NCBI RefSeq assembly: GCF_001467745.1
Contig: NZ_LNYG01000013.1
Coordinates: 1,766,100-1,830,099, forward strand
From: Legionella jamestowniensis
GTDB taxonomy: Bacteria > Pseudomonadota > Gammaproteobacteria > Legionellales > Legionellaceae
Length of the DNA stretch: 64,000 nt
Reading direction: 5' to 3'
The translations under genes and the position numbers were made by a program. The notes beneath the pieces were generated by a model, which saw only the letters and a list, made by a program, of their open reading frames with translations, was not told the origin of the DNA and made no database searches. Position 1 is the first letter of the stretch. Each line of letters starts with the position of its first letter. Shown piece after piece: positions 28,687-38,101 of the stretch.

Positions 28687-30414
28687 ATGCATATTAAACA
28701 ACGAAAAGTACCCCCATTAACTTCATCTTTATCCGAATATCCCCCTTTTCTTCAACGAATTTTTGCTTCTAGAGGCATTCAGGAAGCCAGGCAACTTGAT
28801 AAAACATTCCAAGCTTTATTACCCTTCAATTCACTTCTTGATATTGAAAAAGCCGTTATCCGTTTAGAGCAGGCTTTACGTATGCAGCAGCGCATTTTAA
28901 TCATTGGTGATTTTGATGCAGATGGCGCTACGTCAACAACGCTAGCGGTCTCTGCACTGCGTGTAATGGGAGCCTCCCACGTTGAGTTTTTAGTGCCCAA
29001 CCGATTTGATTTTGGTTATGGCTTAACACCTGCCATTGTTGACGTTGCAAAAAAATGGCAACCTCATTTAATTATTACTGTAGACAACGGTATTGCCAGT
29101 ATCGATGGTGTAAATGCAGCCAACTCACAAGGTATTGACGTATTAGTTACCGACCATCATTTACCAGGTGAGGTTTTACCTAAAGCTTGTGCAATTGTGA
29201 ATCCAAATCAGCCCAATGATCCATTTCCCAGTAAGTCAATCGCAGGGGTAGGTGTTATTTTTTATGTCATGCTTGCCTTAAGAAGACAACTGGCAAAAAA
29301 TGAGTGGTTTAAAGAGCAGGGGTTGACTGAACCAAATATGGCTCAGTTTCTGGATTTGGTTGCGCTTGGTACTGTAGCTGACGTAGTTCCGCTGGATCAG
29401 AATAATCGGATCATGGTTAATCAAGGATTAGCTCGTATTCGACAAGGACAGTGTCGTCCTGGAATAAAAGCATTAATCGAAATTGCCGGTCGTGATTGCA
29501 CTCGCCTTCGGGAAAGCGATTTAGGGTTTGCTGTTGCGCCTCGCCTTAATGCAGCAGGGAGACTTGATGATATGTCTTTAGGCATCGAATGTCTTTTAGC
29601 TACTGATATCCAAAAAGCACGCACGCTGGCAGCGCATTTGGATGAATTAAACCAGGAACGTCGGGTTATTGAAGCTGAAATGAAAGAGCAGGCTATGTTG
29701 GCAGTGGATAAACTAACAAAAACGATAGAAAATTCACACTTACCTGCCGCCTTATGTCTGGTAGATCCTCAATGGCATCAAGGTGTTATCGGTATTCTTG
29801 CAGGGCGGCTTAAAGAGAGATACCATCGGCCAGTGATTGCTTTTGCTAAAGTAAGCGATACCGAATTTAAAGGCTCAGCGCGTTCCATTGCGGGTTTAAA
29901 CATTCGTGATGTACTAGCAGCTGTCGATAAGGATAACCCCGGACTTATTACAAAATTTGGCGGACATGCAATGGCTGCAGGACTAAGCTTGATGCCAGGA
30001 TCTTTTACCGCTTTCCAACAAGCTTTTATAGCTGAAGTAGATAAGCACATTGATGTGAGCCAGTGTCAGGGAGAATTGTGGACGGATGGCTCATTAAACC
30101 CGCAGGAACTCACATTTGAAACAGCCTTACTTTTACAAAATGCGGGTCCGTGGGGACAACAATTTCCTGAACCTTGTTTTGACAATATTTTTGAAATTCT
30201 AGAACAACGCCTAGTTGGACAACATCATTTAAAACTTAGCTTGGCTCATCCAGACGGGGGAGTGTTTGACGCTATTGCATTTAACATTGATGTAAATCAA
30301 TGGCCGAATCATCGGGCACGCCAGGTTCATGCAGCTTATAAACTTGATATTAATTCTTATCAAGGTAGAACTCGGTTACAACTGGTTATTGAAGCTCTGA
30401 AAGTGTATAATTAG
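28687..30414 (+). CDS. recJ: Single-stranded-DNA-specific 5'-3' exonuclease RecJ
   Basis: Exonuclease of RecFOR recombination and mismatch/base excision repair. The DHH phosphoesterase core is visible: IIGDFDADGATSTT (motif I, metal-binding Asp), ITVDNG (motif II), VTDHHLPGE (DHH near residue 155) and VALGTVADVVPL. The DHHA1 part has KFGGHAMAAGLSL, and a C-terminal OB fold closes the protein (about 450-575). Length 575 matches E. coli RecJ (577). It follows the RpfE-like gene by 3 bp. Confidence 0.96.
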   Translation: MHIKQRKVPPLTSSLSEYPPFLQRIFASRGIQEARQLDKTFQALLPFNSLLDIEKAVIRLEQALRMQQRILIIGDFDADGATSTTLAVSALRVMGASHVEFLVPNRFDFGYGLTPAIVDVAKKWQPHLIITVDNGIASIDGVNAANSQGIDVLVTDHHLPGEVLPKACAIVNPNQPNDPFPSKSIAGVGVIFYVMLALRRQLAKNEWFKEQGLTEPNMAQFLDLVALGTVADVVPLDQNNRIMVNQGLARIRQGQCRPGIKALIEIAGRDCTRLRESDLGFAVAPRLNAAGRLDDMSLGIECLLATDIQKARTLAAHLDELNQERRVIEAEMKEQAMLAVDKLTKTIENSHLPAALCLVDPQWHQGVIGILAGRLKERYHRPVIAFAKVSDTEFKGSARSIAGLNIRDVLAAVDKDNPGLITKFGGHAMAAGLSLMPGSFTAFQQAFIAEVDKHIDVSQCQGELWTDGSLNPQELTFETALLLQNAGPWGQQFPEPCFDNIFEILEQRLVGQHHLKLSLAHPDGGVFDAIAFNIDVNQWPNHRARQVHAAYKLDINSYQGRTRLQLVIEALKVYN

Positions 30415-30471
30415 CGCTTGTTGCCTTTAAATTAACCGATATCCTTAATATCGTTGTGTGGGAAGCTAAAT

Positions 30472-31446
30472 TTGTCAGCCGCATTAATTTCTCCATTATC
30501 CATTGCTCCAATGATTGATTGGACGTATACGCATTTTCGTGTATTTATGCGTCTTATAGCACCTCGTGCCCTTTTATATACTGATATGCAAACAACAGGT
30601 GCCATATTAAATAATCCCAATCGCGCGCTTTCATTTAATTCAATCGAGCATCCATTAGCCTTACAACTGGGTGGTGCTGATAAAGACAAATTAGTCATGT
30701 GTGCCAAACTTGCTCAAGATGCAGGTTTTGATGAAATTAATTTAAATTTAGGTTGCCCCAGTGATAAAGTTCAAGCGGGCCGCTTTGGTGCTTGCATGAT
30801 GAATGAACCAGAGCAGGTGGCAGCTTGCATTAGTGCTATGAAATCTGCCGTTTCAATTCCTGTTACGGCCAAAACCAGAATTGGTGTTGATAATCAGGAC
30901 AGTTATGATTTTTTTGCTGGTTTTGTACATCAACTGGTTAATGCAGGTTGCGATAAACTAATTGTTCATGCCCGAAAAGCGTGGCTTTCTGGGTTAAACC
31001 CTAAGCAAAATCGTACTATTCCTCCCATTAACTATGAGTTTGTTTACAGAATTAAAAAAGAACTCCCTTCGCTGCCGATTGTTATTAACGGTAATATCAA
31101 CACGCTCCAGGGAATCGATCAACACATGGTTTCCGTGGACGGTGTCATGCTTGGAAGGTTAGCTTGTCAAAATCCCTATGCATTAGCTGTTATTCACCAA
31201 TACTACTACCCCGAAGTCCCAATTCGATCCCGTTATGAAATACTGCAGAATTATATACAATATATTGAGTCTGCCTTTTCTCAAGGTACGGCTTTAAGTG
31301 TGTTACTAAAACCTTTGTTTAATTTTGCGCATGGACTAGCCGGAGCCAAGCAATGGAAAGAAGTATTAATGAGTATTCAGCAAAATAAACAAATTGCAAA
31401 ATTGCAGGATGCAATTACTATGTTTACGGCCCTGGAACCAGTATAG
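30472..31446 (+). CDS. dusA: tRNA-dihydrouridine synthase DusA
   Basis: FMN enzyme reducing U20/U20a of tRNA to dihydrouridine. SIAPMIDWTYTHFR at the start, LQLGGADKDKL, LNLGCPSDKVQAGRFGACMM (catalytic Cys in GRFGAC) and the DusA-type insertion ARKAWLSGLNPKQNRTIPP all point to the A subfamily, not B or C. Both possible starts are TTG; the one at 30472 was chosen because GGGAAG lies 6-7 bases before it, giving 324 residues. An alternative TTG is at 30454. It begins about 60 bp after recJ and may be read from the same mRNA. Confidence 0.92.
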   Translation: MSAALISPLSIAPMIDWTYTHFRVFMRLIAPRALLYTDMQTTGAILNNPNRALSFNSIEHPLALQLGGADKDKLVMCAKLAQDAGFDEINLNLGCPSDKVQAGRFGACMMNEPEQVAACISAMKSAVSIPVTAKTRIGVDNQDSYDFFAGFVHQLVNAGCDKLIVHARKAWLSGLNPKQNRTIPPINYEFVYRIKKELPSLPIVINGNINTLQGIDQHMVSVDGVMLGRLACQNPYALAVIHQYYYPEVPIRSRYEILQNYIQYIESAFSQGTALSVLLKPLFNFAHGLAGAKQWKEVLMSIQQNKQIAKLQDAITMFTALEPV

Positions 31447-31452
31447 AAAATA

Positions 31453-31659
31453 ATGAAAAAATTATTAATCTTGTGCCTCTTTGCATTTATCTCAAATACT
31501 TATGCCTACATTTGTTTTCCTGGCTACCATTACAGTCAGGATTATATTTTTGAAGCGCCTTGCGATTTTGATCGTTTTAAGGATTTATACAATGGAAGAA
31601 CCTATAATTTAGAATGTTATCAAGGTTGGATTTACTATTATTATTGTATAAAAGATTAA
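31453..31659 (+). CDS. Small exported tyrosine- and cysteine-rich protein
   Basis: A 68-residue protein beginning MKKLLILCLFAFISNTYA, a clear signal peptide. The ~50-residue mature part is rich in Tyr and has four Cys (CFPGY, APCDF, LECYQ, YYCIK), suggesting two disulfides. No family is recognised. It starts 6 bp after the dusA stop with a poor ribosome-binding site, so expression is uncertain; the signal peptide is the main reason to believe in it. Confidence 0.55.
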   Translation: MKKLLILCLFAFISNTYAYICFPGYHYSQDYIFEAPCDFDRFKDLYNGRTYNLECYQGWIYYYYCIKD

Positions 31660-31821
31660 AAATGGACGTGAATTTATAGTTAACTTCTACGCTTTAAAAC
31701 CAATCTGGTAGATATCTTTGCTATTTCAATAAAACAATCATGCTTTACATGGCATTTTTAGCAAATTTCTAGTAAATTAAGCAGTTTTGAAGCTGGACTT
31801 GTCTAGAGGATTATCAAGGCT

Positions 31822-34512
31822 ATGTTAAATACCCTGATGAAAAAAATGTTTGGTAGCCGCAATGAGCGTACTTTGCGTCGAATGGAAAAAACAGTGGAAG
31901 CAGTCAATGCGTTTGAAGCACAGATGCAGGCACTGTCAAATGAAGAATTAGCAGCTAAAACTGCGCAGTTTAAGGCGCGCCTGGCTGATGGTGAGACCCT
32001 GAATGAACTGCTCGCCGAGGCCTTTGCTGCGGTAAGAGAAGTTGCCGTGCGAACATTAGGGCTGAGGCATTTTGATGTGCAGCTCATCGGGGGGATAGTG
32101 CTCCATGAGGGAAACATTGCTGAAATGCGCACTGGGGAGGGTAAAACCCTGGTCGCGACTCTTCCTGCTTATTTAAATGCACTTACCGGACGAGGCGTCC
32201 ACATTGTTACGGTTAACGATTATCTTGCTAAACGTGACAGCCAATGGATGAAACCTATCTATGAGTTTTTAGGCCTGACAGTGGGTGTTATATACCCGGA
32301 TATGCCCCACCCTGAAAAGCAAGCGGCTTATCGTGCCGATATCGTTTACGGAACCAATAATGAGTTTGGTTTCGATTATTTGCGTGACAACATGGCTTTT
32401 AGTCTAGACGATAAAGTACAGCGAGAATTAAATTTTGCTATTGTTGACGAAGTTGATTCTATTCTCATTGATGAAGCGCGAACCCCATTAATTATTTCAG
32501 GTGCTGCTGAAGGAAGTTCTGAACTGTACAGAAAAGTTAATGAATTAATTCCTCATCTTAAAAAACAGAATGAAGAGGGCGATGGTGGCCATTATACTGT
32601 CGATGAAAAACAAAAACAGGCTCATCTTACCGAGGCAGGACATCAATACGTAGAAGATTTACTCACTGAAAGAAATCTTATTGATCCAGGCGAAAGTCTC
32701 TATCATGCAAGTAATATTATATTAATGCACCATGTTAATGCTGCGTTAAGAGCGCATACCATGTTTCATCGTGATGTAGATTACATTGTCAAAGACAATC
32801 AAGTGGTTATTGTTGATGAACACACAGGCCGTACCATGTCGGGCCGTCGTTGGTCTGAAGGATTACACCAGGCTATCGAAGCGAAAGAAGGTGTTGCCAT
32901 TCAACATGAAAACCAAACTCTGGCTTCTATCACATTCCAGAATTATTTCAGGCTGTATAATAAATTAAGCGGCATGACAGGAACAGCAGACACAGAGGCA
33001 TACGAATTTCAACAAATTTATAATCTTGAAGTGGTCGTTATTCCCACTAACAAGCCCATGCGCCGTCATGATCAACCTGATCTGGTTTACTTAACACAGC
33101 AAGATAAATACGAAGCGATTATTGAAGACGTAAAAGATTGCGTGGCAAGAAAACAGCCCGTATTGGTTGGTACTGCCTCCATTGAAGCCTCTGAATTATT
33201 AAGTAATCTCATGAAAAAAGCAGGCTTAAAGCATCAGGTATTGAATGCCAAATTCCATGAAAAAGAGGCTCAGATCATTGCAGAAGCCGGGCGGCCAGGG
33301 GTGGTAACAATTGCTACGAATATGGCTGGGCGTGGTACAGATATTGTGCTGGGCGGCAGCCTATCCGCCGAACTTGCCGCCTTACCTCCTGAAGCAACGG
33401 ATGCACAGCGCCAGGCAATTAAAGCAGATTGGCAAAAGCGTCATGACGCTGTCCTTGAAGCAGGGGGCTTAAGAATTGTTGGTTCTGAACGCCATGAATC
33501 ACGACGTATTGATAATCAGCTTCGCGGCCGTTCAGGGCGTCAGGGTGATCCGGGAAGCAGTCGTTTTTACCTTTCACTAGATGATAATCTAATGCGAATT
33601 TTTGCTTCTGAGCGAGTCGCTGCAATGATGCGTCGTTTAGGGATGAAGCCAGGAGAACCTATTGAACATAATTTGGTTACTAAGGCTATTGAAAATGCTC
33701 AACGTAAGCTGGAAGGTCATCACTTTGACGTTCGTAAACAATTGCTTGATTATGACAATGTTGCTAACGAGCAAAGGAAGGTAATTTACAGCCAGCGCGC
33801 CGGTCTCATGGCTGTGAAAGATCCTCAAGAAGTCGTAGAAGCTATGCGCCAAGACGTTATCTATGGTTTGGTGGATAACTTTATTCCACCGCAAAGTTTA
33901 GAAGATCAATGGGATTTAAAAGGTTTATCTCAAACACTAGCCGAAGATTTCAAAATTAAAGCGAATATTAATGAATGGGTAGAGGCTGACCATAGTCTGC
34001 AACCTGAAGAAATTCGTGAAAAAATTTATAAGCTTGCAGTTGACCGTTACCACGAAAAAGAACAATTAACAGGAAGGGAAGTACTCGCTGACTTTGAGAA
34101 ATCGGTTATTCTACAGACACTTGATAACCATTGGCGAGAACATTTGGCAGCAATGGATCACTTACGTCAGGGAATTCATTTACGAGGTTATGCCCAGAAG
34201 GATCCTAAACAAGAATATAAACGTGAAGCATTCACACTGTTTTCCATGATGTTGGATAATTTAAAATATGAAATTGTCCGCTTACTATCTTCAGTTGAAG
34301 TACAAACAGCGGAGGATGTTAACGCCGTAGAAGAACAACGTCGTGCAGAGCAAGTACAAAAAATGCAATTTCTTCATCAAGAGGGTGATGCTGGGAATAG
34401 GGAGCAAACGGATACGACATTTAGACGGGCCGAAAGAAAAATAGGCCGAAATGATCCTTGTCCTTGTGGCTCCGGTAAAAAATACAAATCATGCCACGGA
34501 AGTTTAGTTTGA
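31822..34512 (+). CDS. secA: Protein translocase motor SecA
   Basis: Cytoplasmic/peripheral-membrane ATPase driving proteins through SecYEG. It shows Walker A in [13 protein letters not shown], the DEAD-like box [12 protein letters not shown], the preprotein cross-linking domain, helicase motifs [14 protein letters not shown] and [21 protein letters not shown], and a C-terminal zinc-binding SecB-interaction tail ([17 protein letters not shown]). Length 896 (E. coli 901). It stands after a 162-bp gap in which no gene was seen. The following mutT start overlaps its end, an arrangement known in other gammaproteobacteria. Confidence 0.98.
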   Translation: MLNTLMKKMFGSRNERTLRRMEKTVEAVNAFEAQMQALSNEELAAKTAQFKARLADGETLNELLAEAFAAVREVAVRTLGLRHFDVQLIGGIVLHEGNIAEMRTGEGKTLVATLPAYLNALTGRGVHIVTVNDYLAKRDSQWMKPIYEFLGLTVGVIYPDMPHPEKQAAYRADIVYGTNNEFGFDYLRDNMAFSLDDKVQRELNFAIVDEVDSILIDEARTPLIISGAAEGSSELYRKVNELIPHLKKQNEEGDGGHYTVDEKQKQAHLTEAGHQYVEDLLTERNLIDPGESLYHASNIILMHHVNAALRAHTMFHRDVDYIVKDNQVVIVDEHTGRTMSGRRWSEGLHQAIEAKEGVAIQHENQTLASITFQNYFRLYNKLSGMTGTADTEAYEFQQIYNLEVVVIPTNKPMRRHDQPDLVYLTQQDKYEAIIEDVKDCVARKQPVLVGTASIEASELLSNLMKKAGLKHQVLNAKFHEKEAQIIAEAGRPGVVTIATNMAGRGTDIVLGGSLSAELAALPPEATDAQRQAIKADWQKRHDAVLEAGGLRIVGSERHESRRIDNQLRGRSGRQGDPGSSRFYLSLDDNLMRIFASERVAAMMRRLGMKPGEPIEHNLVTKAIENAQRKLEGHHFDVRKQLLDYDNVANEQRKVIYSQRAGLMAVKDPQEVVEAMRQDVIYGLVDNFIPPQSLEDQWDLKGLSQTLAEDFKIKANINEWVEADHSLQPEEIREKIYKLAVDRYHEKEQLTGREVLADFEKSVILQTLDNHWREHLAAMDHLRQGIHLRGYAQKDPKQEYKREAFTLFSMMLDNLKYEIVRLLSSVEVQTAEDVNAVEEQRRAEQVQKMQFLHQEGDAGNREQTDTTFRRAERKIGRNDPCPCGSGKKYKSCHGSLV

Positions 34513-34904
34513 AAGTAGCCGTTGCAGTTATACTTAATCAATCAGGTGAGGTACTCATTACACGCAGGCCATCCCATGTTCCTCATGGAGGCCTGTGGGA
34601 ATTTCCAGGAGGTAAAGTTGAACCTGATGAAACGCCTGCTGAAGCGCTTGTTAGGGAAATAAAGGAAGAAGTAGGTCTTGAAATTCTTTCATTTCGTTTT
34701 TTGGAAGAAATTACTCATGCCTATAGTACAAAGGTTGTTAGTTTACTCATTTTTGTAGTGAGAGATTATAAAGGAGAGCCTCATTGTCTTGAGTCCCAAA
34801 TGGATCTTCGCTGGGCTACTATTAGCGACCTAACTACTTATGAATTCCCTGAGGCGAATATCAAAATCTTTGATTTATTGCACGGCCTCGAAACAGTTAA
34901 TTAA
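34491..34904 (+). CDS. mutT: 8-oxo-dGTP diphosphatase MutT
   Basis: Nudix hydrolase that removes oxidised dGTP from the nucleotide pool. The Nudix box runs from [14 protein letters not shown] to [11 protein letters not shown], and [10 protein letters not shown] precedes it as in MutT. Length 137 (E. coli 129). The ATG at 34491 lies inside the secA end; a TTG at 34509 that straddles the secA stop is an alternative. Position directly after secA supports the MutT identity over other Nudix enzymes. Its end overlaps the convergent GrpB-like gene by 4 bp. Confidence 0.93.
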   Translation: MPRKFSLKVAVAVILNQSGEVLITRRPSHVPHGGLWEFPGGKVEPDETPAEALVREIKEEVGLEILSFRFLEEITHAYSTKVVSLLIFVVRDYKGEPHCLESQMDLRWATISDLTTYEFPEANIKIFDLLHGLETVN

Positions 34905-35440
34905 TCAGGTTTAAAAAACTGTAAAGACAATAAATCAATAACACTATCCTTCACCATGCAATAAGCATCTTTGTTAATTTCGGCAGAGGCTAATCTCTCC
35001 TTAAATTGCATGTAGGCAAAACGAGCATTCTTATTTGCAGTCATAAAATCTCTGAATTGTATAGCGAACTTCCAATTCAAACTGTTGTAAATACGAATAT
35101 GAATATTATATTTTTGGTTGTTCCATACCCCAGAAAAAAAGCGCTTTTCCCAATTCGAGTTAAAATAATCTTCCGACTGAAAAGGAACGTGATCCTGCCG
35201 TATTGAGTCAATAAAGGTAAAACCAAGAGATTCGAGTACTAATTTAATTTGATTTATTCTGTCAAATGTACTAATAGCACATTGTATGTCGATAATATCT
35301 TTTGCAGGTGCTTCTGGAATGGACGTTGAACCGATGTGAGCGATTTCTAAAATTAAGTTATTGGTAAGCGATAATAATAAATCCCTTAATTGTTTAAAAT
35401 TGTCATTCCATTTTGGGTTATACGGCAAAAGTTCAATCAT
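34901..35440 (-). CDS. GrpB-like (UPF0157) nucleotidyltransferase-fold protein
   Basis: A 179-residue protein of the GrpB/UPF0157 family: MIELLPYNPKWNDNF at the start, IAHIGSTSIPEAPAKDIIDIQ (the GSTS...KDIID nucleotidyltransferase core) and NIHIRIYNSLNW. The biochemical role of the family is not established. The ATG at 35440 puts the conserved start of the family at residue 1; an upstream TTG would add four residues. Confidence 0.85.
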   Translation of the reverse strand: MIELLPYNPKWNDNFKQLRDLLLSLTNNLILEIAHIGSTSIPEAPAKDIIDIQCAISTFDRINQIKLVLESLGFTFIDSIRQDHVPFQSEDYFNSNWEKRFFSGVWNNQKYNIHIRIYNSLNWKFAIQFRDFMTANKNARFAYMQFKERLASAEINKDAYCMVKDSVIDLLSLQFFKPD

Positions 35441-35601
35441 ACTTAATACCAAGGGTAATACTAGGGCGGCCTCTGTATTATCTCGTCTTATTCACATAAG
35501 TACAAGTTAGGATCATTTTCGACAATAGCTTGAATGTAGTCTGGTTGACGTCTTAACGACAAAAGCTATCGAAAGAAATGTGTCCTTTGCTACTGGCTCT
35601 T

Positions 35602-36294
35602 TTATTTGGGGTCGAAATAAGCGATTCGATGTGCCCGAAGACTTTCCAAGTCCAAAGCGGTTGCCGTAGAATCCGAAGCACTGCCTAGACGCGAGCTGCC
35701 AAAAAAACGGCTTGTAGAGACTTGCGCGGGAGTATCTTTCTTTAAGTTATAGTTTTTCGAGTGATTCAATTCCAGCATAGAATAGACCATATTTACATAG
35801 AGTTGTCTATCTGCATAAAACCTATCTCTTACCTCTTGTTCATCATCAGTATAAAAAAGTGTGGTAAACGGATCTACGCTTATGATTTTACAGGATTTTA
35901 ATGAGCGACATTCTTCAGGTGCCTTAGTTACATCCAATCCAGAGGAAATGGCTTTAAAGAGTGATAAATTTAGTAAAGAGGGTACTCCTGAATTAACTCC
36001 AGTCGGTATACCGTAATTTGCTTTTTTATGGGGATCTTGTTCGTGAAGCACTTTTATACCTTCTTCACTAATTTGATTATGATGAATAATTAATTCCTGG
36101 ATGTTTTGAATAGATGCTAAGATTTTTGCACCAACATCAGTAATTTGATTATGACAGAGATCTAGATGAGTAATTTCTGGATGTACCATTAGGAAATTAC
36201 AAATTAAAGGAATATCCGAATCAGTAATGTTAAGGTAAGATAAAGTCAGCTGCTCCTCGCATCTTTTTCGTTTAATCATATCAATAGTCAACAT
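35602..36294 (-). CDS. Leucine-rich-repeat protein, candidate effector
   Basis: A 230-residue protein. Residues about 15-88 hold about three ribonuclease-inhibitor-type LRRs (LTLSYLNITDSDIP, THLDLCHNQITDVGAKIL, QELIIHHNQISEEGIKVL), a eukaryote-like module used by several Legionella effectors. The C-terminal ~140 residues match nothing I know; the tail is Ser-rich (SSRLGSASDSTATA). There is no signal peptide. Start 36294 was chosen for the AAGAG 6 bases upstream; a TTG at 36348 would extend it. It is divergent from the FAD enzyme across about 330 bp. Effector status is inference. Confidence 0.7.
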   Translation of the reverse strand: MLTIDMIKRKRCEEQLTLSYLNITDSDIPLICNFLMVHPEITHLDLCHNQITDVGAKILASIQNIQELIIHHNQISEEGIKVLHEQDPHKKANYGIPTGVNSGVPSLLNLSLFKAISSGLDVTKAPEECRSLKSCKIISVDPFTTLFYTDDEQEVRDRFYADRQLYVNMVYSMLELNHSKNYNLKKDTPAQVSTSRFFGSSRLGSASDSTATALDLESLRAHRIAYFDPK

Positions 36295-36428
36295 ATCAAT
36301 CTCTTTGTGTATTCTATGAACAACTAGCATGCTAAATGATTTTATCAAAAAGGAAAAAAGAAATTTTTTCGCATCTCCATTCCATTTTAGAATGCTATAA
36401 AAAGCTTGAAAGTGGCCTCTGGCGACAT

Positions 36429-36520
36429 CTCTGTGCGGAACAAAAATTTAGAGTCGCGTCATTGTGAGCCAGCGAAGCCATCTAGTACGCTCTTTGAACA
36501 AAATAGCTTCACTTCGTTCG
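36429..36520. repeat. Intergenic repeat, family B copy 2 (decayed)
   Basis: Related to the element at 13028: it shares CTCTGTG, GGAACAAAA, a TCG.GTC.TTG stretch and AGCGAAGCCATC, then TTTGAACAAAA. The right arm (AGCTTCACTTCGTTCG) no longer pairs perfectly. It lies in the 334-bp gap between the LRR gene and the FAD enzyme. Confidence 0.65.
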
Positions 36521-36566
36521 AAAACTTGGTCCTGAATAGAGTTGCGATATATCTAACACTTGTCTT

Positions 36567-36599
36567 ATTAATATTTTGTTAATAACGAATGTATATAAT
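36567..36599 (+). promoter_or_regulatory. PmrA-box-like tandem site and -10 hexamer
   Basis: Two direct 9-mers, ATTAATATT and GTTAATAAC, separated by exactly two bases (36567-36586), resemble the published Legionella PmrA consensus cTTAATatT-N2-cTTAATatT. A perfect TATAAT at 36594-36599 follows, 7 bp downstream and 29 bp before the ATG. The second 9-mer is weaker at its 3' end. Function is inferred. Confidence 0.5.
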
Positions 36600-36628
36600 T
36601 TATACATAACTTAACGTTTTTTACTTTG

Positions 36629-38101
36629 ATGCGTAATAAATTTAATGAAGAGGATGCCGCTGCTGATGTTGCTATTGTAGGACTAGGTCCAGGTGGGTTA
36701 TCTGCTGCTCTTGAAATAGCACATCAAGGAAAAGAAGTGCTTGTCTTCACAAATCGAGAGCACTACATTCGCGGACAACGCTTAATTTTAACCCGCGAGA
36801 CAGAGCAATTTTTGTTAAAACATTTTGACCATCAGAATCCTTTGGATGTTACATTTTGGAAAAAATATGGTCTAGAGAAAACATTACAGACCAAAGACAT
36901 TGAAAAATATCTTTATCGCAAACTAAGTAAATTACCTAATGTTACTATTGTTAAAGTGCCTAAGAATAGCGATCATGCTATTCAAAAAATAACCCAGGGA
37001 GCAGAGGGAAATGCTGATTGTTTAGTCCTGAATAATAATGAAAAATATTACTTTCATAATCTTTTAGGTGCTGACGGTGCGTGGCATTCTACAGCAAACC
37101 TTGTTGCCGATTGTTTTAAACAGCCCATTGAATACGAATTAGCAACCTCTCAAGAAAGACACCCTTATCATGCTGTTGTACAGCTTAAGTTGAAATCTAA
37201 CGTAAACCCTAATAAAAAGCAGTTTCAAACAGATGTCATCAATGAAATGCAGTTTTTAGCATCGCAAGGATGGCAAGAAAGTTATTCACCTAAATATTAC
37301 ATATTTACCAATGCTGCCTGTACCAAATTTTATTTTGCAGGTGAAATTCCACAACAAATTTTTGCTGCTTCAAAACCAGAACAGACAGAACTTTTAAAAA
37401 AATGGGCTTCTTCATTTATAAAAAAGCACTATGGTTTCGATGAGGAGCACCTTGAGTATAGGGAAAGTAAAAATACACCCGCAAAGGATAAGCTACAAAC
37501 AACAGTTTTTTCAATGACCATAGAAGTTTGCAAAACAGCCGTTCTAAATTTGAGTAATGGTGTATTTGCACAAATCGGTGATGCCAGGCGGCCGCCTAAT
37601 TATAATCTGGCACATGGTGTCAATGATGCAATTATAGGAGGATTATTGTTTGCCAAGGCAATGTCTTCAACTCCATTTGCAGAGGAAAGCTTCAAAAAAT
37701 CCCTTAAGGATATGGATGATGAGATTGAAAATAAAATGCAAGAAATTAAGCTAACCCGAAAAGATGCAAAAGAAAAAGCAAAGAAAAAATTAATAGATGC
37801 CATTGATAACTTACTTTTACTTCTTCAAAGTAATTCTGAGAATACCCCTTTATCCATTTCTAAGCTTGAACTTGCCAAGCAAACTTTTGAAACAACAGGT
37901 CAGCTAGCAGTAATGTATGACGCGCTCAATGAAATGAAATCTATTATTGAAAACGCGCAGAATGTCAGTATTTTTTATTGGGCCTATACTCTAATTAATT
38001 GCTGTGCAAATTCAGAAGCTCACTTAAAAACAACAGGCTTTAAAGAGGTTATAAATACGTTAGAATCGTTTTTACAAGAAAAGCAACCTTCATCTCTTTA
38101 A
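36629..38101 (+). CDS. FAD-dependent monooxygenase-like protein, candidate PmrA-regulated effector
   Basis: A 490-residue flavoprotein. The N-terminus ADVAIVGLGPGGLSAALEIAHQGKEVLVF is a Rossmann FAD-binding motif (GxGxxG), and FAQIGDARRPPNYNLAHGVNDA near residue 320 is the second FAD motif (GD...P) of PHBH-type aromatic hydroxylases and related eukaryote-like monooxygenases. The last ~130 residues are helical and Lys/Glu-rich, probably coiled coil. There is no signal peptide or membrane anchor. The ATG at 36629 follows a TTG and has no clear ribosome-binding site. The PmrA-like box upstream suggests co-regulation with Dot/Icm genes. Substrate unknown. The end overlaps the convergent Lcl_C-type gene by 4 bp. 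Confidence 0.72.
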   Translation: MRNKFNEEDAAADVAIVGLGPGGLSAALEIAHQGKEVLVFTNREHYIRGQRLILTRETEQFLLKHFDHQNPLDVTFWKKYGLEKTLQTKDIEKYLYRKLSKLPNVTIVKVPKNSDHAIQKITQGAEGNADCLVLNNNEKYYFHNLLGADGAWHSTANLVADCFKQPIEYELATSQERHPYHAVVQLKLKSNVNPNKKQFQTDVINEMQFLASQGWQESYSPKYYIFTNAACTKFYFAGEIPQQIFAASKPEQTELLKKWASSFIKKHYGFDEEHLEYRESKNTPAKDKLQTTVFSMTIEVCKTAVLNLSNGVFAQIGDARRPPNYNLAHGVNDAIIGGLLFAKAMSSTPFAEESFKKSLKDMDDEIENKMQEIKLTRKDAKEKAKKKLIDAIDNLLLLLQSNSENTPLSISKLELAKQTFETTGQLAVMYDALNEMKSIIENAQNVSIFYWAYTLINCCANSEAHLKTTGFKEVINTLESFLQEKQPSSL

